Notes: generated by a model not told the origin, from the sequence alone. DNA of 64,000 nt from Rossellomorea aquimaris (GCF_020171925.1 NZ_JAIVAR010000001.1:620001-684000), one strand, 5' to 3'. Positions 8,950 to 18,402 are shown, numbered from the stretch's first letter. Numbers and translations are program-made.

Positions 8950-9606
8950 TTACACCTTCAGGGAAAGGTACGTCAAAATTTCTGACAAATCGTCAATGAC
9001 ATGCTGTATTCCTTTTCCATCCCAATGGGAAGTCCTTTTCCAGATTGCATGCATTCCAGCTTTTTGTGCCGCCTCTACATCGTTTACAGGATGATCCCCT
9101 ATATAGACGGCATTTTCGGGATCGACGCCAAGCTGACTCAATGCATGATGAAAAATGCGGGGGTCAGGCTTTTTCATTCCGATGCTTTCCGAAATGACCA
9201 TGATGTCAAAATACTGTTCTATTTGAAGGGCCTTAATGGAACTGGACTGTAAATCTTCCCGGCCATTTGTGATGAGTCCGAGGACAAAGCCTTCCTTTTT
9301 TAACGTGGAAAGGACGGAGTCGACACCTTCAAAACCCTTTGCGTGCCTTCCGAAATTCACAAGATAATCTTCCACCAAATCATTCACCTGAAAGTGATCC
9401 AATGAGTAATGAGCGATCAATCGTTCATACACGATATCTTTCCACACATATCCTCTTTGATCCCATTCAATGAATCTCGAACAAAAATCCTCTTCTTCCA
9501 ATTGATAAGAAGAAAAAAGTCGAGTGTATTGGTCATGTATGAAATATTCAAGAGATTGGCTCCTATTAAGTAAGGTTTCATCTAAATCAAATAATATGGC
9601 TTTCAT
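8950..9606 (-). CDS. HAD-superfamily hydrolase (YjjG-like phosphatase)
   Basis: The 218-residue protein has HAD motif I (FDLDETLLN) at its start, a helical cap, motif II (LITNGRE), the motif III lysine (GMKKPDPRIF) and motif IV (VYIGDHPVNDVEAA). These predict a Mg-dependent phosphatase acting on a small phosphorylated metabolite, with the layout of YjjG/YfnB nucleotidase-like enzymes. I set the start at ATG 9606 (GAGAGGG upstream); the frame is open further upstream to 9765 but that extension lacks family similarity. The gene is single. Confidence 0.85.
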   Translation of the reverse strand: MKAILFDLDETLLNRSQSLEYFIHDQYTRLFSSYQLEEEDFCSRFIEWDQRGYVWKDIVYERLIAHYSLDHFQVNDLVEDYLVNFGRHAKGFEGVDSVLSTLKKEGFVLGLITNGREDLQSSSIKALQIEQYFDIMVISESIGMKKPDPRIFHHALSQLGVDPENAVYIGDHPVNDVEAAQKAGMHAIWKRTSHWDGKGIQHVIDDLSEILTYLSLKV

Positions 9607-9700
9607 CGGATTCCCTCTCGGCGTTTGATACTGTTCATGAAGTGGTATGTATATCCATATATATGGTGATGGTATCCTTTTTGGAAAGGAGAGAAGAACA

Positions 9701-9886
9701 ATGTTGATATGGATCATCCTGTCCGTCTGTTTATTCATGGTCTTAATGTCCGTCGAAGAAATCATCTATTTCATCTTACGAACAAGAGTCATGGATGAGA
9801 AACGGCCTGAAGGTGGTAAAGTTCTATCCTTCTATAAAAAAATGAAAGTGAAGCTGAATGCTTCAAAGCAAGAGTCCCCTCTATAG
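9701..9886 (+). CDS. Small membrane protein, 61 residues
   Basis: An N-terminal hydrophobic helix (WIILSVCLFMVLMSV, about residues 3-25) is followed by a basic cytoplasmic tail rich in Lys. The AAAGGAGAG site sits nine bases before ATG 9701. The gene reads away from the HAD gene and ends inside its own terminator. No family is recognised. Confidence 0.6.
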   Translation: MLIWIILSVCLFMVLMSVEEIIYFILRTRVMDEKRPEGGKVLSFYKKMKVKLNASKQESPL

Positions 9887-9900
9887 GGGGGCTTTTTCAT
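9868..9900 (+). terminator. Intrinsic terminator overlapping the end of the 61-residue gene
   Basis: AGTCCCCT and AGGGGGGCT form the stem, with the gene's TAG stop in the loop, followed by TTTTTCATTTT. Confidence 0.65.
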
Positions 9901-10110
9901 TTTCATAGCATAGTCCCCCCTTGCAGTAGCCGTCACTCACCGTTCTCTTTTAGATGATCCATCATCATATGTATCTTCATCATTCTACCAAACTTTACTG
10001 CTTTCACATACTATTTTGACTATTTCTCATTTCTTGCCTGGCCTTGATGTATGAATGTTGAGCGTATGATAAGATTGAGTAATCAACAGAAGAATCTAGA
10101 GAGGATGATG

Positions 10111-10842
10111 ATGATGATCGATCTGAATTGTGATTTAGGGGAAAGCTTTGGTGCTTATACGATTGGGAAAGATGAGGAAATGATGAAATATGTCACCTCT
10201 GTCAATGTAGCATGTGGATTCCACGCAGGTGATCCACAGGTGATGTTGAGGACGGTAAAACAAGCGAATACATATGGCCTGAAGATTGGTGCCCACCCAG
10301 GTTTACCCGATCTTCAAGGTTTCGGGCGCAGGAATATCCAAATCACACCGGATGAGGCTTATGCATTGGTCCAATATCAAGTAGGGGCACTGTTTGCGAT
10401 GGTGAAGGCACAGGGTGGCCAGCTCCATCACGTCAAGCCTCACGGTACTTTGTATAATATGGCAGCGAAGGATGCAGGACTCGCACATGGGATTGCTAAA
10501 GCGGTATATGATCTAGACGACTCTCTCGTTTTATACGGTTTATCGGAAAGTGAACTGATAAAAGCTGGACAAGAGGTTGGGCTTGTGGTCGCAAATGAGG
10601 TCTTCGCAGACCGAACTTACCAGTCCGACGGCACCCTTACCCCAAGGTCTCTCCCTGATGCGGTATTGCACGATGCTGACAGGGTGGAGGAGCAGGTCAT
10701 GAGAATGGTCCAGAATCAAGAAGTTTTGACGGCCGATGGACGGGTCATCCCGATCAAGGCAGATACGATTTGTCTCCATGGTGATAATAGTGAAGGTGTG
10801 ACTCTAGCAAGAAGACTGCATGAGAAACTGAGCGGTAATTGA
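10111..10842 (+). CDS. pxpA: 5-oxoprolinase subunit A (LamB/YcsF family)
   Basis: PxpA works with PxpB and PxpC to cleave 5-oxoproline with ATP to glutamate, removing a damage product of glutamine and peptides. The sequence shows the family opening [14 protein letters not shown], the [10 protein letters not shown] metal-binding segment, [21 protein letters not shown] and the terminal ICLHGDN. The start is one of four consecutive ATG codons (10105-10116) after AGAGAGG; I take 10111. PxpB and PxpC are normally encoded alongside but are absent here, and the next gene is YjbQ, so the partners must lie elsewhere. Confidence 0.9.
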   Translation: MMIDLNCDLGESFGAYTIGKDEEMMKYVTSVNVACGFHAGDPQVMLRTVKQANTYGLKIGAHPGLPDLQGFGRRNIQITPDEAYALVQYQVGALFAMVKAQGGQLHHVKPHGTLYNMAAKDAGLAHGIAKAVYDLDDSLVLYGLSESELIKAGQEVGLVVANEVFADRTYQSDGTLTPRSLPDAVLHDADRVEEQVMRMVQNQEVLTADGRVIPIKADTICLHGDNSEGVTLARRLHEKLSGN

Positions 10843-10874
10843 TCAATCAAAGTTTCATTAATAGGAGTGAAAGT

Positions 10875-11270
10875 ATGAAGATCTTCAACATTGAAACACA
10901 CAGGCGTGACGAGATGATAGACATCACCGATATGGTACAGGATTTTGTTGATCAATCAACTGTATCGGACGGACTCGTGATTATTCAATCACTTCACACA
11001 ACAGCCGGCATTACGGTCAACGAAAACGCCGATCCCGATGTGAAGACAGACTTCTTGATGAGGCTGGATGAAGTGTACCCTTGGAATCACACCAAGGATC
11101 TTCATATGGAAGGGAATACGGCTTCTCACTTAAAGACAAGCACGGTGGGTCATTCACAGATGGTCATCATTGATGATGGCCGATTGCTCCTCGGTACATG
11201 GCAGGGAGTTTATTTCTGTGAATTTGATGGGCCAAGGCAACGTCGATTTGCCGTGAAGATCATTGGCTAA
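10875..11270 (+). CDS. YjbQ/UPF0047 family protein
   Basis: The 131-residue protein is a member of the YjbQ family, compact beta-rich trimers annotated as secondary thiamine-phosphate synthase from a genetic complementation phenotype. Signature segments are visible: [18 protein letters not shown] near the middle, then [15 protein letters not shown] and [18 protein letters not shown] near the end. The ATG at 10875 has an AGGAG site seven bases upstream; upstream in-frame codons overlap pxpA without a site. It lies 32 bases after pxpA and probably shares its transcript. The physiological reaction is not settled. Confidence 0.85.
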   Translation: MKIFNIETHRRDEMIDITDMVQDFVDQSTVSDGLVIIQSLHTTAGITVNENADPDVKTDFLMRLDEVYPWNHTKDLHMEGNTASHLKTSTVGHSQMVIIDDGRLLLGTWQGVYFCEFDGPRQRRFAVKIIG

Positions 11271-11294
11271 AAAATCTTCTGCATTGGATTTCTT

Positions 11295-11334
11295 GGACGG
11301 TTTCCTTTCATAATAAAGGAAACCGTCCTTTTTG
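11295..11334 (+). terminator. Intrinsic terminator after yjbQ-like gene
   Basis: GGACGGTTTCCTTT and AAAGGAAACCGTCC form a 14-bp stem followed by TTTTTG. Confidence 0.85.
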
Positions 11335-11371
11335 TATGATTTACTTTCAAACGCGAATTCTATTAGACCAG

Positions 11372-11740
11372 TCATCCCTTCTTTTTATTATTCATCCTTT
11401 CTTTATAGGTTGAAATTTTCCTTTTCACCATTTCATTCGTAATTTGCATCGCTTCAATCTGTTCTTCGATATTTTTTTGATGTTTCTCCAATAAGTTCAA
11501 TCTTTGATTAGATGTGTGCTCTCCTTCCAAAACCAGTTGAGTATAGGTCTTGATGTCGGAGATGGACATCTGTGTATCCCTAAGCTTCAAAACGAATGAC
11601 AGCCAATTCAGTTGATCTTCGCTGTAGTTCCGTACACCCGCTTTTGTTCTATGTGGCTCAACAATTCCTTCTTTCTCGTAGTACCTGAGCGTATGAGAAC
11701 TGACGCCCAATGATTCGGCCGCTTCTCCTATGCTTTTCAT
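11372..11740 (-). CDS. MerR-family transcriptional regulator
   Basis: The 122-residue protein begins with the MerR winged helix (IGEAAESLGVSSHTLRYYEKEGIVEPHR) and continues into a dimerisation coiled coil. It lacks the cysteine clusters of metal-sensing MerR proteins; the few C-terminal residues are basic. It is divergent from a short-chain dehydrogenase gene, with a 19-base-spacer promoter and palindrome between them, a typical arrangement for aldehyde- or quinone-responsive regulators such as AdhR. The effector is unknown. Confidence 0.85.
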   Translation of the reverse strand: MKSIGEAAESLGVSSHTLRYYEKEGIVEPHRTKAGVRNYSEDQLNWLSFVLKLRDTQMSISDIKTYTQLVLEGEHTSNQRLNLLEKHQKNIEEQIEAMQITNEMVKRKISTYKERMNNKKKG

Positions 11741-11768
11741 CTACGGTCCCCCCTTTTTGAATACCTAC

Positions 11769-11799
11769 TTGACTTAGAGTGCACTCTAAACGGTAGGAT
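11769..11799 (+). promoter_or_regulatory. MerR-type promoter and operator for the dehydrogenase
   Basis: TTGACT (-35) and TAGGAT (-10) are separated by 19 bases, the over-long spacer that MerR activators correct by twisting DNA. A perfect 16-bp palindrome, TTAGAGTGCACTCTAA (11774-11789), occupies the spacer. It very probably binds the divergently encoded MerR protein. Confidence 0.8.
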
Positions 11800-11835
11800 A
11801 CCATTGTACCATTCATTTAACAGGAGGTATCAAGC

Positions 11836-12597
11836 ATGAAATATACAGTCATTACAGGAGCAAGCTCAGGAATTGGATATGAGGCAGCAATGGCATTTGC
11901 AGAAAGAGGAAAGAATATCGTTGCAGTGGCAAGACGGGAAGATAAGCTGCAAGAGCTTAAAGAAGCCATTGTTTCTGAGTATCCTAGCGTTGACGTTGTC
12001 ATCAAAACAGCAGATTTATCCGACAGTGAACAGGTCTATACCTTCTACAACAGTTTGAAAGAATACGACATTGAAACCTTTATCAACAACGCAGGGTTCG
12101 GTAACTTCGACTCCGTTGCGGAGCAAGACTTGACGAAAATCCAGAATATGCTGAGGCTCAATATCGAAGCGCTCACCGTACTATCTAGTCTGTTCGTCCG
12201 TGATTATGAGAATGTGCCAGGTACTCAGCTCATCAACATCTCTTCAGGTGGAGGCTATACCATCGTTGCAGATGCTGTTACCTATTGCAGCACGAAGTTC
12301 TATGTCAGCGCATTTACCGAAGGACTTGCCCAGGAGCTCACTGCAAAAGGGGCAGAAATGAAAGCGAAGGTGTTGGCGCCTGCTGCAACTGAAACAGAGT
12401 TTGCGCAGCGATCATTGGACATCAATGAGTTCGAATATAGCGGTTCGGTCCCTCAATATCATACTGCAAAGGAAATGGCGGAATTTATGTTGAATCTCTA
12501 TGATAGTGATAAAGTGGTCGGAATCGTGAATGGTGAAACGTATGAATTCAGTTTGGTCGATCCAATTTATCCTTATGTGAACAGGACGCCGAAATAA
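11836..12597 (+). CDS. Short-chain dehydrogenase/reductase
   Basis: The 253-residue protein has the Rossmann glycine motif TGASSGIG at residues 7-14, the NNAG motif (FINNAGFG) near 85-92, a serine in LINISSGGG near 135 and the catalytic YCSTK near 150. These are the features of classical NAD(P)-dependent SDR oxidoreductases. An AGGAGG site precedes ATG 11836. Control by the divergent MerR protein suggests induction by a reactive carbonyl or similar compound. The substrate cannot be predicted. Confidence 0.87.
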   Translation: MKYTVITGASSGIGYEAAMAFAERGKNIVAVARREDKLQELKEAIVSEYPSVDVVIKTADLSDSEQVYTFYNSLKEYDIETFINNAGFGNFDSVAEQDLTKIQNMLRLNIEALTVLSSLFVRDYENVPGTQLINISSGGGYTIVADAVTYCSTKFYVSAFTEGLAQELTAKGAEMKAKVLAPAATETEFAQRSLDINEFEYSGSVPQYHTAKEMAEFMLNLYDSDKVVGIVNGETYEFSLVDPIYPYVNRTPK

Positions 12598-12608
12598 TTA
12601 ACGTAAAA

Positions 12609-12635
12609 GGCTCAGTGCATGCTGAGCCTTTTTTA
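12609..12635 (+). terminator. Intrinsic terminator of the dehydrogenase gene
   Basis: GGCTCAG and CTGAGCC form the stem, followed by TTTTTTATTT. Confidence 0.8.
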
Positions 12636-12657
12636 TTTAAAGCCATTTCCGGCATCC

Positions 12658-13785
12658 TCACTCCACTACTCCCGTCCTTACGATATCAAAGTCAATGCTG
12701 ACGTTCACTTTGATATCCTTGTACATGGAATGCCACTCTTTTTTCGTTAAACCAGAATGTGGGACCGAACTCCTATACACTTCTCCGAATCCAAATACAT
12801 CTGAGTCAACGGATTGGCAGTATTGAATTAATTCCTCTACCTTTTTGGTCATTTCCTTCTTGATTCGTTCATCAAGGAGATCGAGGTTTTTCGAATCATT
12901 CAAGTCAATCGATTTATTGATTTCCTGCAACCGTGCATTCAGTTTGATTTTCAAATCAAATTCAACTGGCTTCTCTTTTGTTAATGTAATCAAACTTTTA
13001 CTTTTAATGGTATCAAGCGAAATGCCGATCAGTTCAGATTCCTCTTCCTTCTTCAGCAGTTTCTTCCCATTCCCGTTCTGGATTGTCATCTCAAAGTTGC
13101 CGGCATCGTAATGATCATTGACCAATTTAACATAAAACGCCTGTTCGGGGGTGATACTCCCAACCAATTTATCGTCTTTTAAGATTGCCATTCCGATGAT
13201 AGTGATCATGTCGTCTTTCAATTTAAGTAGTGGCAGGGAAGGATCGATCCCGACTGAATAATATTTATGGAGAATTTCATGCAGAGTCGGTGAAGGGATG
13301 GTTTCCCCCTTGATATTCTGTTCGATTTCTTTAAAAATATATTGCCCTGCATCCGCAAATTGTTCGTATTTATGTTCAAGGATTTCCCCTGCTTCTCCAT
13401 CCACCACTGCCAAATACGTCAAATCACTGATGGCATGGTCCCTTGCGAGGGTATCCGCAAGATTGATGAAACCACTCTTAGCCACACCCATCCCATACAG
13501 CGCCACCCTCAGCTGACCGGACGCAAGCTTTTTGGGGGACTTTAGATTGGCTTTGATTCTCGCTCCTTTGCTTGTCAAGGAGTCGTTGGAAATGACATTC
13601 GAGCTTTCCATTGATTGGGGATCGGTCTCAAGGATCAGCATCGTTGTGTGAATGGTTTCACCGTCCATAGAATCATACCCCACAGTCGTGATCAAGCCCA
13701 TTTGCTCTAATGTTTTTACATCAGCACAGGAAGTCAGTAAAGAGAGGATCAATGAACCCATAATGAAACGCTTCACTTTTTTCAT
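12658..13785 (-). CDS. gerC: Spore germination receptor C subunit (Ger(x)C family lipoprotein)
   Basis: This is the lipoprotein subunit of a nutrient germinant receptor in the spore inner membrane. The N-terminus is a lipoprotein signal (LILSLLTSC lipobox, Cys near residue 20), followed by the Ger(x)C opening VKTLEQMGLITTVGYD and the conserved C-terminal domain, about 375 residues in all. The ATG at 13785 is nine bases after AGAAAGG; an ATG at 13794 would overlap gerB by eight bases and read three extra residues. It is the last gene of the gerA-gerB-gerC operon. The letter follows operon order; the germinant is unknown. Confidence 0.9.
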   Translation of the reverse strand: MKKVKRFIMGSLILSLLTSCADVKTLEQMGLITTVGYDSMDGETIHTTMLILETDPQSMESSNVISNDSLTSKGARIKANLKSPKKLASGQLRVALYGMGVAKSGFINLADTLARDHAISDLTYLAVVDGEAGEILEHKYEQFADAGQYIFKEIEQNIKGETIPSPTLHEILHKYYSVGIDPSLPLLKLKDDMITIIGMAILKDDKLVGSITPEQAFYVKLVNDHYDAGNFEMTIQNGNGKKLLKKEEESELIGISLDTIKSKSLITLTKEKPVEFDLKIKLNARLQEINKSIDLNDSKNLDLLDERIKKEMTKKVEELIQYCQSVDSDVFGFGEVYRSSVPHSGLTKKEWHSMYKDIKVNVSIDFDIVRTGVVE

Positions 13786-13786
13786 G

Positions 13787-14890
13787 TTATTCATCCTTTC
13801 TTGCCAGTCTCTTCTTAATCAAGACGAACATATACAAGACAATGGGGTAGCAGTAGACGATATAAAATGACACCCTTGCAAAATAATCATTAAGAAAATT
13901 GATTTGGTCCCTTGTCGTAAATAACAGGGTTGCCCCCAACAAGATCAGGCAAAAGATCCACATAAACCGTTTTTCGTTCCATTGGAAGACCCGTCCCATC
14001 CCCCTAGTGGCAGACCAAAGATATAACATGAGGTTTGGTAAAATGATCAGCATCCAGAACGTAATACCCACATATTCAAAGCGCTCAATAAAGGGCAGGC
14101 GTACAATCTTCAATAGAGACAATGTGCCCCAAATGGTCCGTTCAAGTTGTCCTCCGCTGAAGTAACTCAGGCTAACCAACATGATTGCCAAATAAAGGAT
14201 TGTTGTATAAACTAGGCCGATTTGCATGAATTTATGTACTTTCCGTTTTTCTTTGATATATGGATAAAAGGAATAAACAAGTTCAAAACCGATGACTGTG
14301 AACGTCATCGCATGGGCTCCTTGTATGATTTCCTTCACATTTGACTCGAATAGGGGAAACACATTCTCCCAGTTGCTGAATTTCAGCGGATATCCCATCA
14401 AGAGCAGGAGCCACAATGACAGAAAAACACTGAAAAAGCTGATTCCCACAATGACCCGGAAACCACCCAACGCCCCGTAGATGACAAGGAGTAACAGGGT
14501 AAGCGCAATAAACCATGTGGGCACCTCTGGGAACACCCATGCCTGGATCACTTCAATATAATTTCGTAGGATGACGAGAAATGCACTGAGGCAATAAACA
14601 ATATAGATGATATTAATGAATGTCCCGAACCACTTTCCATACAAGTCCCGGTGGATGCCGTAAAGATCCGAGCTTTCATATGCATTAAGTGTCTTGACCA
14701 TGATGAAGGCGATAATGTTGGTGACAAAGCCTGAGAGGATGACCGATATCCATGCATCGTGTCCCGCCTCCATAAAGACGACCCTTTGGAAGCCCTGCAC
14801 GCCGACCCCCAACTGCACCGAATGCACGATGAACATGACGAGTATGGCGTTAACGAGATACTGTTGTTTAGGATAGAATGATATGTTCAC
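13787..14890 (-). CDS. gerB: Spore germination receptor B subunit (GerAB family permease)
   Basis: The protein is an integral membrane subunit with about ten hydrophobic helices, related to amino acid permeases of the APC superfamily, and in characterised receptors it holds the germinant-binding pocket. I chose the GTG at 14890 (VNISFYPKQQYL) because GGGGAGGAG lies seven bases upstream; an ATG at 14920 overlaps the gerA stop and adds ten residues with no family similarity. It sits between gerA and gerC and has the usual length of about 365. Confidence 0.9.
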   Translation of the reverse strand: MNISFYPKQQYLVNAILVMFIVHSVQLGVGVQGFQRVVFMEAGHDAWISVILSGFVTNIIAFIMVKTLNAYESSDLYGIHRDLYGKWFGTFINIIYIVYCLSAFLVILRNYIEVIQAWVFPEVPTWFIALTLLLLVIYGALGGFRVIVGISFFSVFLSLWLLLLMGYPLKFSNWENVFPLFESNVKEIIQGAHAMTFTVIGFELVYSFYPYIKEKRKVHKFMQIGLVYTTILYLAIMLVSLSYFSGGQLERTIWGTLSLLKIVRLPFIERFEYVGITFWMLIILPNLMLYLWSATRGMGRVFQWNEKRFMWIFCLILLGATLLFTTRDQINFLNDYFARVSFYIVYCYPIVLYMFVLIKKRLARKDE

Positions 14891-14916
14891 TTGCGATCTC
14901 CTCCCCGCCCCATCGA

Positions 14917-16413
14917 TCATTTCTCCTTCTCATATCTCTCAGAATCAAGCGGCCTTGCTTCGTAAGGGCGTTTAGAAGTAAAGGGCAATGGTAACCTTAC
15001 AATACTATCCGCCAAATCCCTTAATCTAATCGGGTAGAAAGGGGCAAGGAATGGACTTCCGAGGCTCGACTGCCTCAAGAGATGGATAAGTAGGAAACAA
15101 AAGGCAAACATAATCCCATAAAAACCCCAAAAACCCGCTAGAATGATGATGGGGAATCGTAAAATGCGAATCACATTCCCCATCATGAAATTCGGCGTTG
15201 TAAATGATGACAATGCACCAAGTGCAACGATGATGATGAGGATATTGCTCGTAAACCCCGCCTGAACAGCGGCTGTTCCGATGACAATACCACCAACGAT
15301 ACCCATCGTCTGACCAACTTTTGTAGGCAGGCGGGCTCCTGCTTCCCTTAGTAATTCAATGATGAATTCCAATAATAATGCCTCGATGATTGGAGGGAAC
15401 GGCACCCTTGAACGGGATTCACTTAAAGGGATCAGGAGGGGCTGTGGTATGATTTCATAATGGAACGTCAAGGAAGCGACATAAACAGCTGTAAAAAACA
15501 CAGAGAGAATCATCGCCATAAAACGTAGGATCCTGAAAAAGGTAGCCACCTGCCACTTGACGTTCCGGTCCTCCATACTCTGAAAATACTCTACAAAACT
15601 CTGAGGGCAGCCGATGACGAGCGAGCTACCGTCTACAATGATGACAACCTTTCCATTCAATAGCCATGAACAGGCACGATCAGGCCGCTCCGTCAAAACC
15701 ATTACCGGGAATATCGTAAGGGAATTATCTTCTATTAACTGCATAAGAACCGAACTATCGATGACACCATCAATCGTGATATTAGCAATCCTCTGCTTTA
15801 CCGTTTCTACCATTTCATCAGACGCAATTCCATTTATGTACATGATTGAAATGCTGGTTTTGCTTTCTTCCCCCATTGTCATCGATTCATTCGTCAAATC
15901 AGGGTTCATCAAGTACCTGCGGACCAATGAAACATTCGTAGAGATACTCTCGTTGAAACCAAGCTGTGGACCGATGACGATGGACTCATTCTCGGGTTTA
16001 CTGAGTGAGCGGCTCTGGCCGGAAGGGATCATTGCGGAGACGACCACTGAATAACCTTCTATATGGATAAGGACAGCTCCGCTTAACAATGCAAACAGAG
16101 CTTCCTTGCATAACTCATATTGTTTTACATTCCCTACGTGTATTTTGTGTTCCACTTCTGAAGGAGAACTCGGATTCTTATTCAGCTGAGCGAGGATGTC
16201 CCGATTCAACATATTCTTATCAATCAACGTTTCTATGTATATCAGTGTAAATAACGGGTTAACATCGATCACCGCTACATCAGAACTATTATTTAACCGT
16301 TTCTGAATTCCTCTAATGAATTCCGCAGAGGAAGAAGCGATTCCGCATTCATCTTCAGTACTCTCAGGTTTTTCAACATCGGGATTTTTCACATTTTTCT
16401 TAAAGAACATCAT
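14917..16413 (-). CDS. gerA: Spore germination receptor A subunit (GerA family)
   Basis: The A subunit has a soluble N-terminal half (about residues 1-290) and a membrane C-terminal half with four to six helices. Family phrases are present: NPLFTLIYIETLIDK-like text early, RPDRACSWLLNGKVVIIVDG near residue 265, and EALLLEFIIELLREAGARLP near 355. It forms an oligomeric ion channel in germinant receptors. The ATG at 16413 or the next at 16410 follows AAAAGGG; a GTG at 16419 overlaps that site. It heads the three-gene operon. A forespore SigG promoter is expected but I could not identify one confidently. Confidence 0.92.
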   Translation of the reverse strand: MMFFKKNVKNPDVEKPESTEDECGIASSSAEFIRGIQKRLNNSSDVAVIDVNPLFTLIYIETLIDKNMLNRDILAQLNKNPSSPSEVEHKIHVGNVKQYELCKEALFALLSGAVLIHIEGYSVVVSAMIPSGQSRSLSKPENESIVIGPQLGFNESISTNVSLVRRYLMNPDLTNESMTMGEESKTSISIMYINGIASDEMVETVKQRIANITIDGVIDSSVLMQLIEDNSLTIFPVMVLTERPDRACSWLLNGKVVIIVDGSSLVIGCPQSFVEYFQSMEDRNVKWQVATFFRILRFMAMILSVFFTAVYVASLTFHYEIIPQPLLIPLSESRSRVPFPPIIEALLLEFIIELLREAGARLPTKVGQTMGIVGGIVIGTAAVQAGFTSNILIIIVALGALSSFTTPNFMMGNVIRILRFPIIILAGFWGFYGIMFAFCFLLIHLLRQSSLGSPFLAPFYPIRLRDLADSIVRLPLPFTSKRPYEARPLDSERYEKEK

Positions 16414-16699
16414 GTTCACCCTTTTAAGACGTCAATTGTTATCAGCTTTGTCTTCCGAACCAATAAATATACTTTTTCTGTTATGAATAGGGTACCGGTT
16501 GTTCGGTTTGGGGATAGCGAAATGAAATAGGAAGTTTTGTGGTCCTTTTGATAGGAATTTCATAAAAATGAAGTGAAGAATTAGTAGGGTTTCCTCTTGT
16601 TTTAGTAGGTTCATTTTCCTGACTTTCATCTAGTATAATGAATCTGCCGTTTTCTATCCTTCCCCCTTTTCATAGGATACATGGAAAGGGGGTGTTAAA

Positions 16700-17497
16700 A
16701 TGCCAACGATTCAATCTAAAGGCCTCATTTACACGGTGAAGCCTGGAAATACACTTTATGGGATAGCAGCCCAATTCGGGAGCACGATAACTGCCATTGA
16801 AAGGGCGAATCATTTATATCCTCCCGTAACAGATCGGGGTTTGATTTTCCCCGGTGATGTGCTTGTCGTGCCGACATCCGCTTCGAACCCACTTATGAAT
16901 TATATTGTCACAAGTGGCGATACACTTTCAGCGATTGCCCAAACATTTGATACACACGTAGATTTACTCGCAGGAGTCAATTCCATTCCAAACCCGGATC
17001 TCATTCTGGTCGATCAGCAACTGCTTGTTCCTGCATTCTCTTATAAGATTGTAACCGGTGACAGCCTCTATTCCATTTCAAGGCGATTTGGTGTTTCCGT
17101 TTCCGACATTGAAGATGCAAATACAGGACGACCAGGCTTCCAAAGGGATGTCATATGGCCCGATTTTCACTTGATTGTTCCAATCCCTACTTCGCGGAAC
17201 ATCTTTGTGACTAAGCCTTTGCCGGGGAACGTCATCAATAGTGGACAATCTGTACAAGGGTTTGCAAGGGTATTTGAAGCAGTCGTCAATTACCAACTAA
17301 GGGATCAAAATGGTGTCATTGTCACGAGTGAACGGTATGCGATGACGGATGAAGGTGCACCGGCTTACGGATTCTTCAATGCACCGCTTTCATTCAATCG
17401 TCCACCAACCACAGCTTCAGGAGAATTATGGGTGTATAGCCGAAGTGCGAAAGATGGAAGTATCCAGGACCTTGTTAAGATCAAGGTGTATTTCTGA
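16700..17497 (+). CDS. LysM-repeat protein with C-terminal Gmad2 domain
   Basis: Three LysM domains are visible at about residues 9-55 (YTVKPGNTLYGIAAQFG), 67-112 (YIVTSGDTLSAIAQTF) and 114-160 (YKIVTGDSLYSISRRFG). LysM domains bind N-acetylglucosamine polymers, so the protein should sit on peptidoglycan or spore cortex. The last 95 residues fit the Gmad2 immunoglobulin-like domain associated with sporulation and germination proteins (ITSxxPLPGNVINSGQSVQGFARVFE-like). There is no signal peptide, as for many spore coat or cortex proteins. It is divergent from the gerABC operon, which supports a spore role. GGGGG lies seven bases before ATG 16700. Confidence 0.82.
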   Translation: MPTIQSKGLIYTVKPGNTLYGIAAQFGSTITAIERANHLYPPVTDRGLIFPGDVLVVPTSASNPLMNYIVTSGDTLSAIAQTFDTHVDLLAGVNSIPNPDLILVDQQLLVPAFSYKIVTGDSLYSISRRFGVSVSDIEDANTGRPGFQRDVIWPDFHLIVPIPTSRNIFVTKPLPGNVINSGQSVQGFARVFEAVVNYQLRDQNGVIVTSERYAMTDEGAPAYGFFNAPLSFNRPPTTASGELWVYSRSAKDGSIQDLVKIKVYF

Positions 17498-17538
17498 TGT
17501 AGAATGACTGATATTGCAGTGTGAGTCTCTGGCTATAT

Positions 17539-17582
17539 GAAAAACAAAGCAAAAGGGAGGAGTCTCTTTTGCTTTGTTTTTC
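17539..17582. terminator. Long intrinsic terminator, symmetric
   Basis: AAAAACAAAGCAAAAG pairs exactly with CTTTTGCTTTGTTTTT around a GGAGGAGTCT loop. Both ends carry T runs on their own strand. Confidence 0.75.
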
Positions 17583-17694
17583 ATTACAGCGTATTTCTAT
17601 CTCTTGTCCCCCATCCCCTACTAGTTCTTTTGCGTTTAGTTCCATTTGATTTTTGTCCATACTGATAACGAATTCTTTATAAAGGGGGATGGTC

Positions 17695-18402
17695 ATGTCT
17701 GAATTTTGGTTTCCGGTAATCAGGACGTTTATCAGTTTCCTTGTGCTGATTTTTGTTACATATTTCGTCGGTAAGCATATCAATTCCCATAAAAACCACT
17801 ACAGCTTTGCCCTTTCCGTGACGGTCGGGTCATTCATTGCCAACATGGGATTTGACACAGAACATCCTTTTAAGGAAATGTTCATCTCGTTTCTTGTTCT
17901 TGTGTTGACATTTTACTTATTTCTGTCCCTCTCATTCAAAAGCAGGAAATTCAGGACATGGATATCTGGTAGTCCGACCGTACTGATCGAACATGGAAAG
18001 CTCCTTGATGAAAATATGAAAAAAGTGAAGTTCTCAATTGATGACCTTAACCAACATCTTAGGGAATTCGGGGTCTTTGATATCAATCAAGTGGAGTATG
18101 CACTCCTTGAAGTGAGTGGAGTCGTATCAATTAAAAGGAAAGAGAGATATGAGCCCTTTTCAAAATGGGATGGAAGCGTCCCTTCAGCCGCTTCCACTAC
18201 AATCCCTGTCGAATTGATCATGGAGGGCAGATTGATTCATGAGAATTTCACCCCTCAATATGATGAACGATGGCTAAACGATGAACTTGAAAAGCGCAAA
18301 GTAAAGGTCGGACACATTTACTTTGCAGTGGTCAATACGAAAGGGAATTTGTTTATCGATTTATATGAAGACCGGCTTCACTCACCAAGTGACATGGAAT
18401 GA
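17695..18402 (+). CDS. DUF421 (YetF-type) membrane protein
   Basis: The 235-residue protein has two to three N-terminal transmembrane helices (about 8-85) and a soluble C-terminal alpha/beta domain typical of DUF421/YetF proteins (FSIDDLNQHLREFGVFDINQ, EVSGVVSIKRK). In Bacillus such proteins have been linked to spores, but the biochemical role is unknown. The ATG at 17695 is six bases after AAAGGGGG; the ATG at 17689 overlaps the site. Confidence 0.82.
   Translation: MSEFWFPVIRTFISFLVLIFVTYFVGKHINSHKNHYSFALSVTVGSFIANMGFDTEHPFKEMFISFLVLVLTFYLFLSLSFKSRKFRTWISGSPTVLIEHGKLLDENMKKVKFSIDDLNQHLREFGVFDINQVEYALLEVSGVVSIKRKERYEPFSKWDGSVPSAASTTIPVELIMEGRLIHENFTPQYDERWLNDELEKRKVKVGHIYFAVVNTKGNLFIDLYEDRLHSPSDME

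Noticed and set aside
16432..16629. 65-codon minus-strand frame upstream of gerA
   Set aside because: No ribosome binding site, AT-rich composition, and it lies in the divergent promoter region between gerA and the LysM gene.
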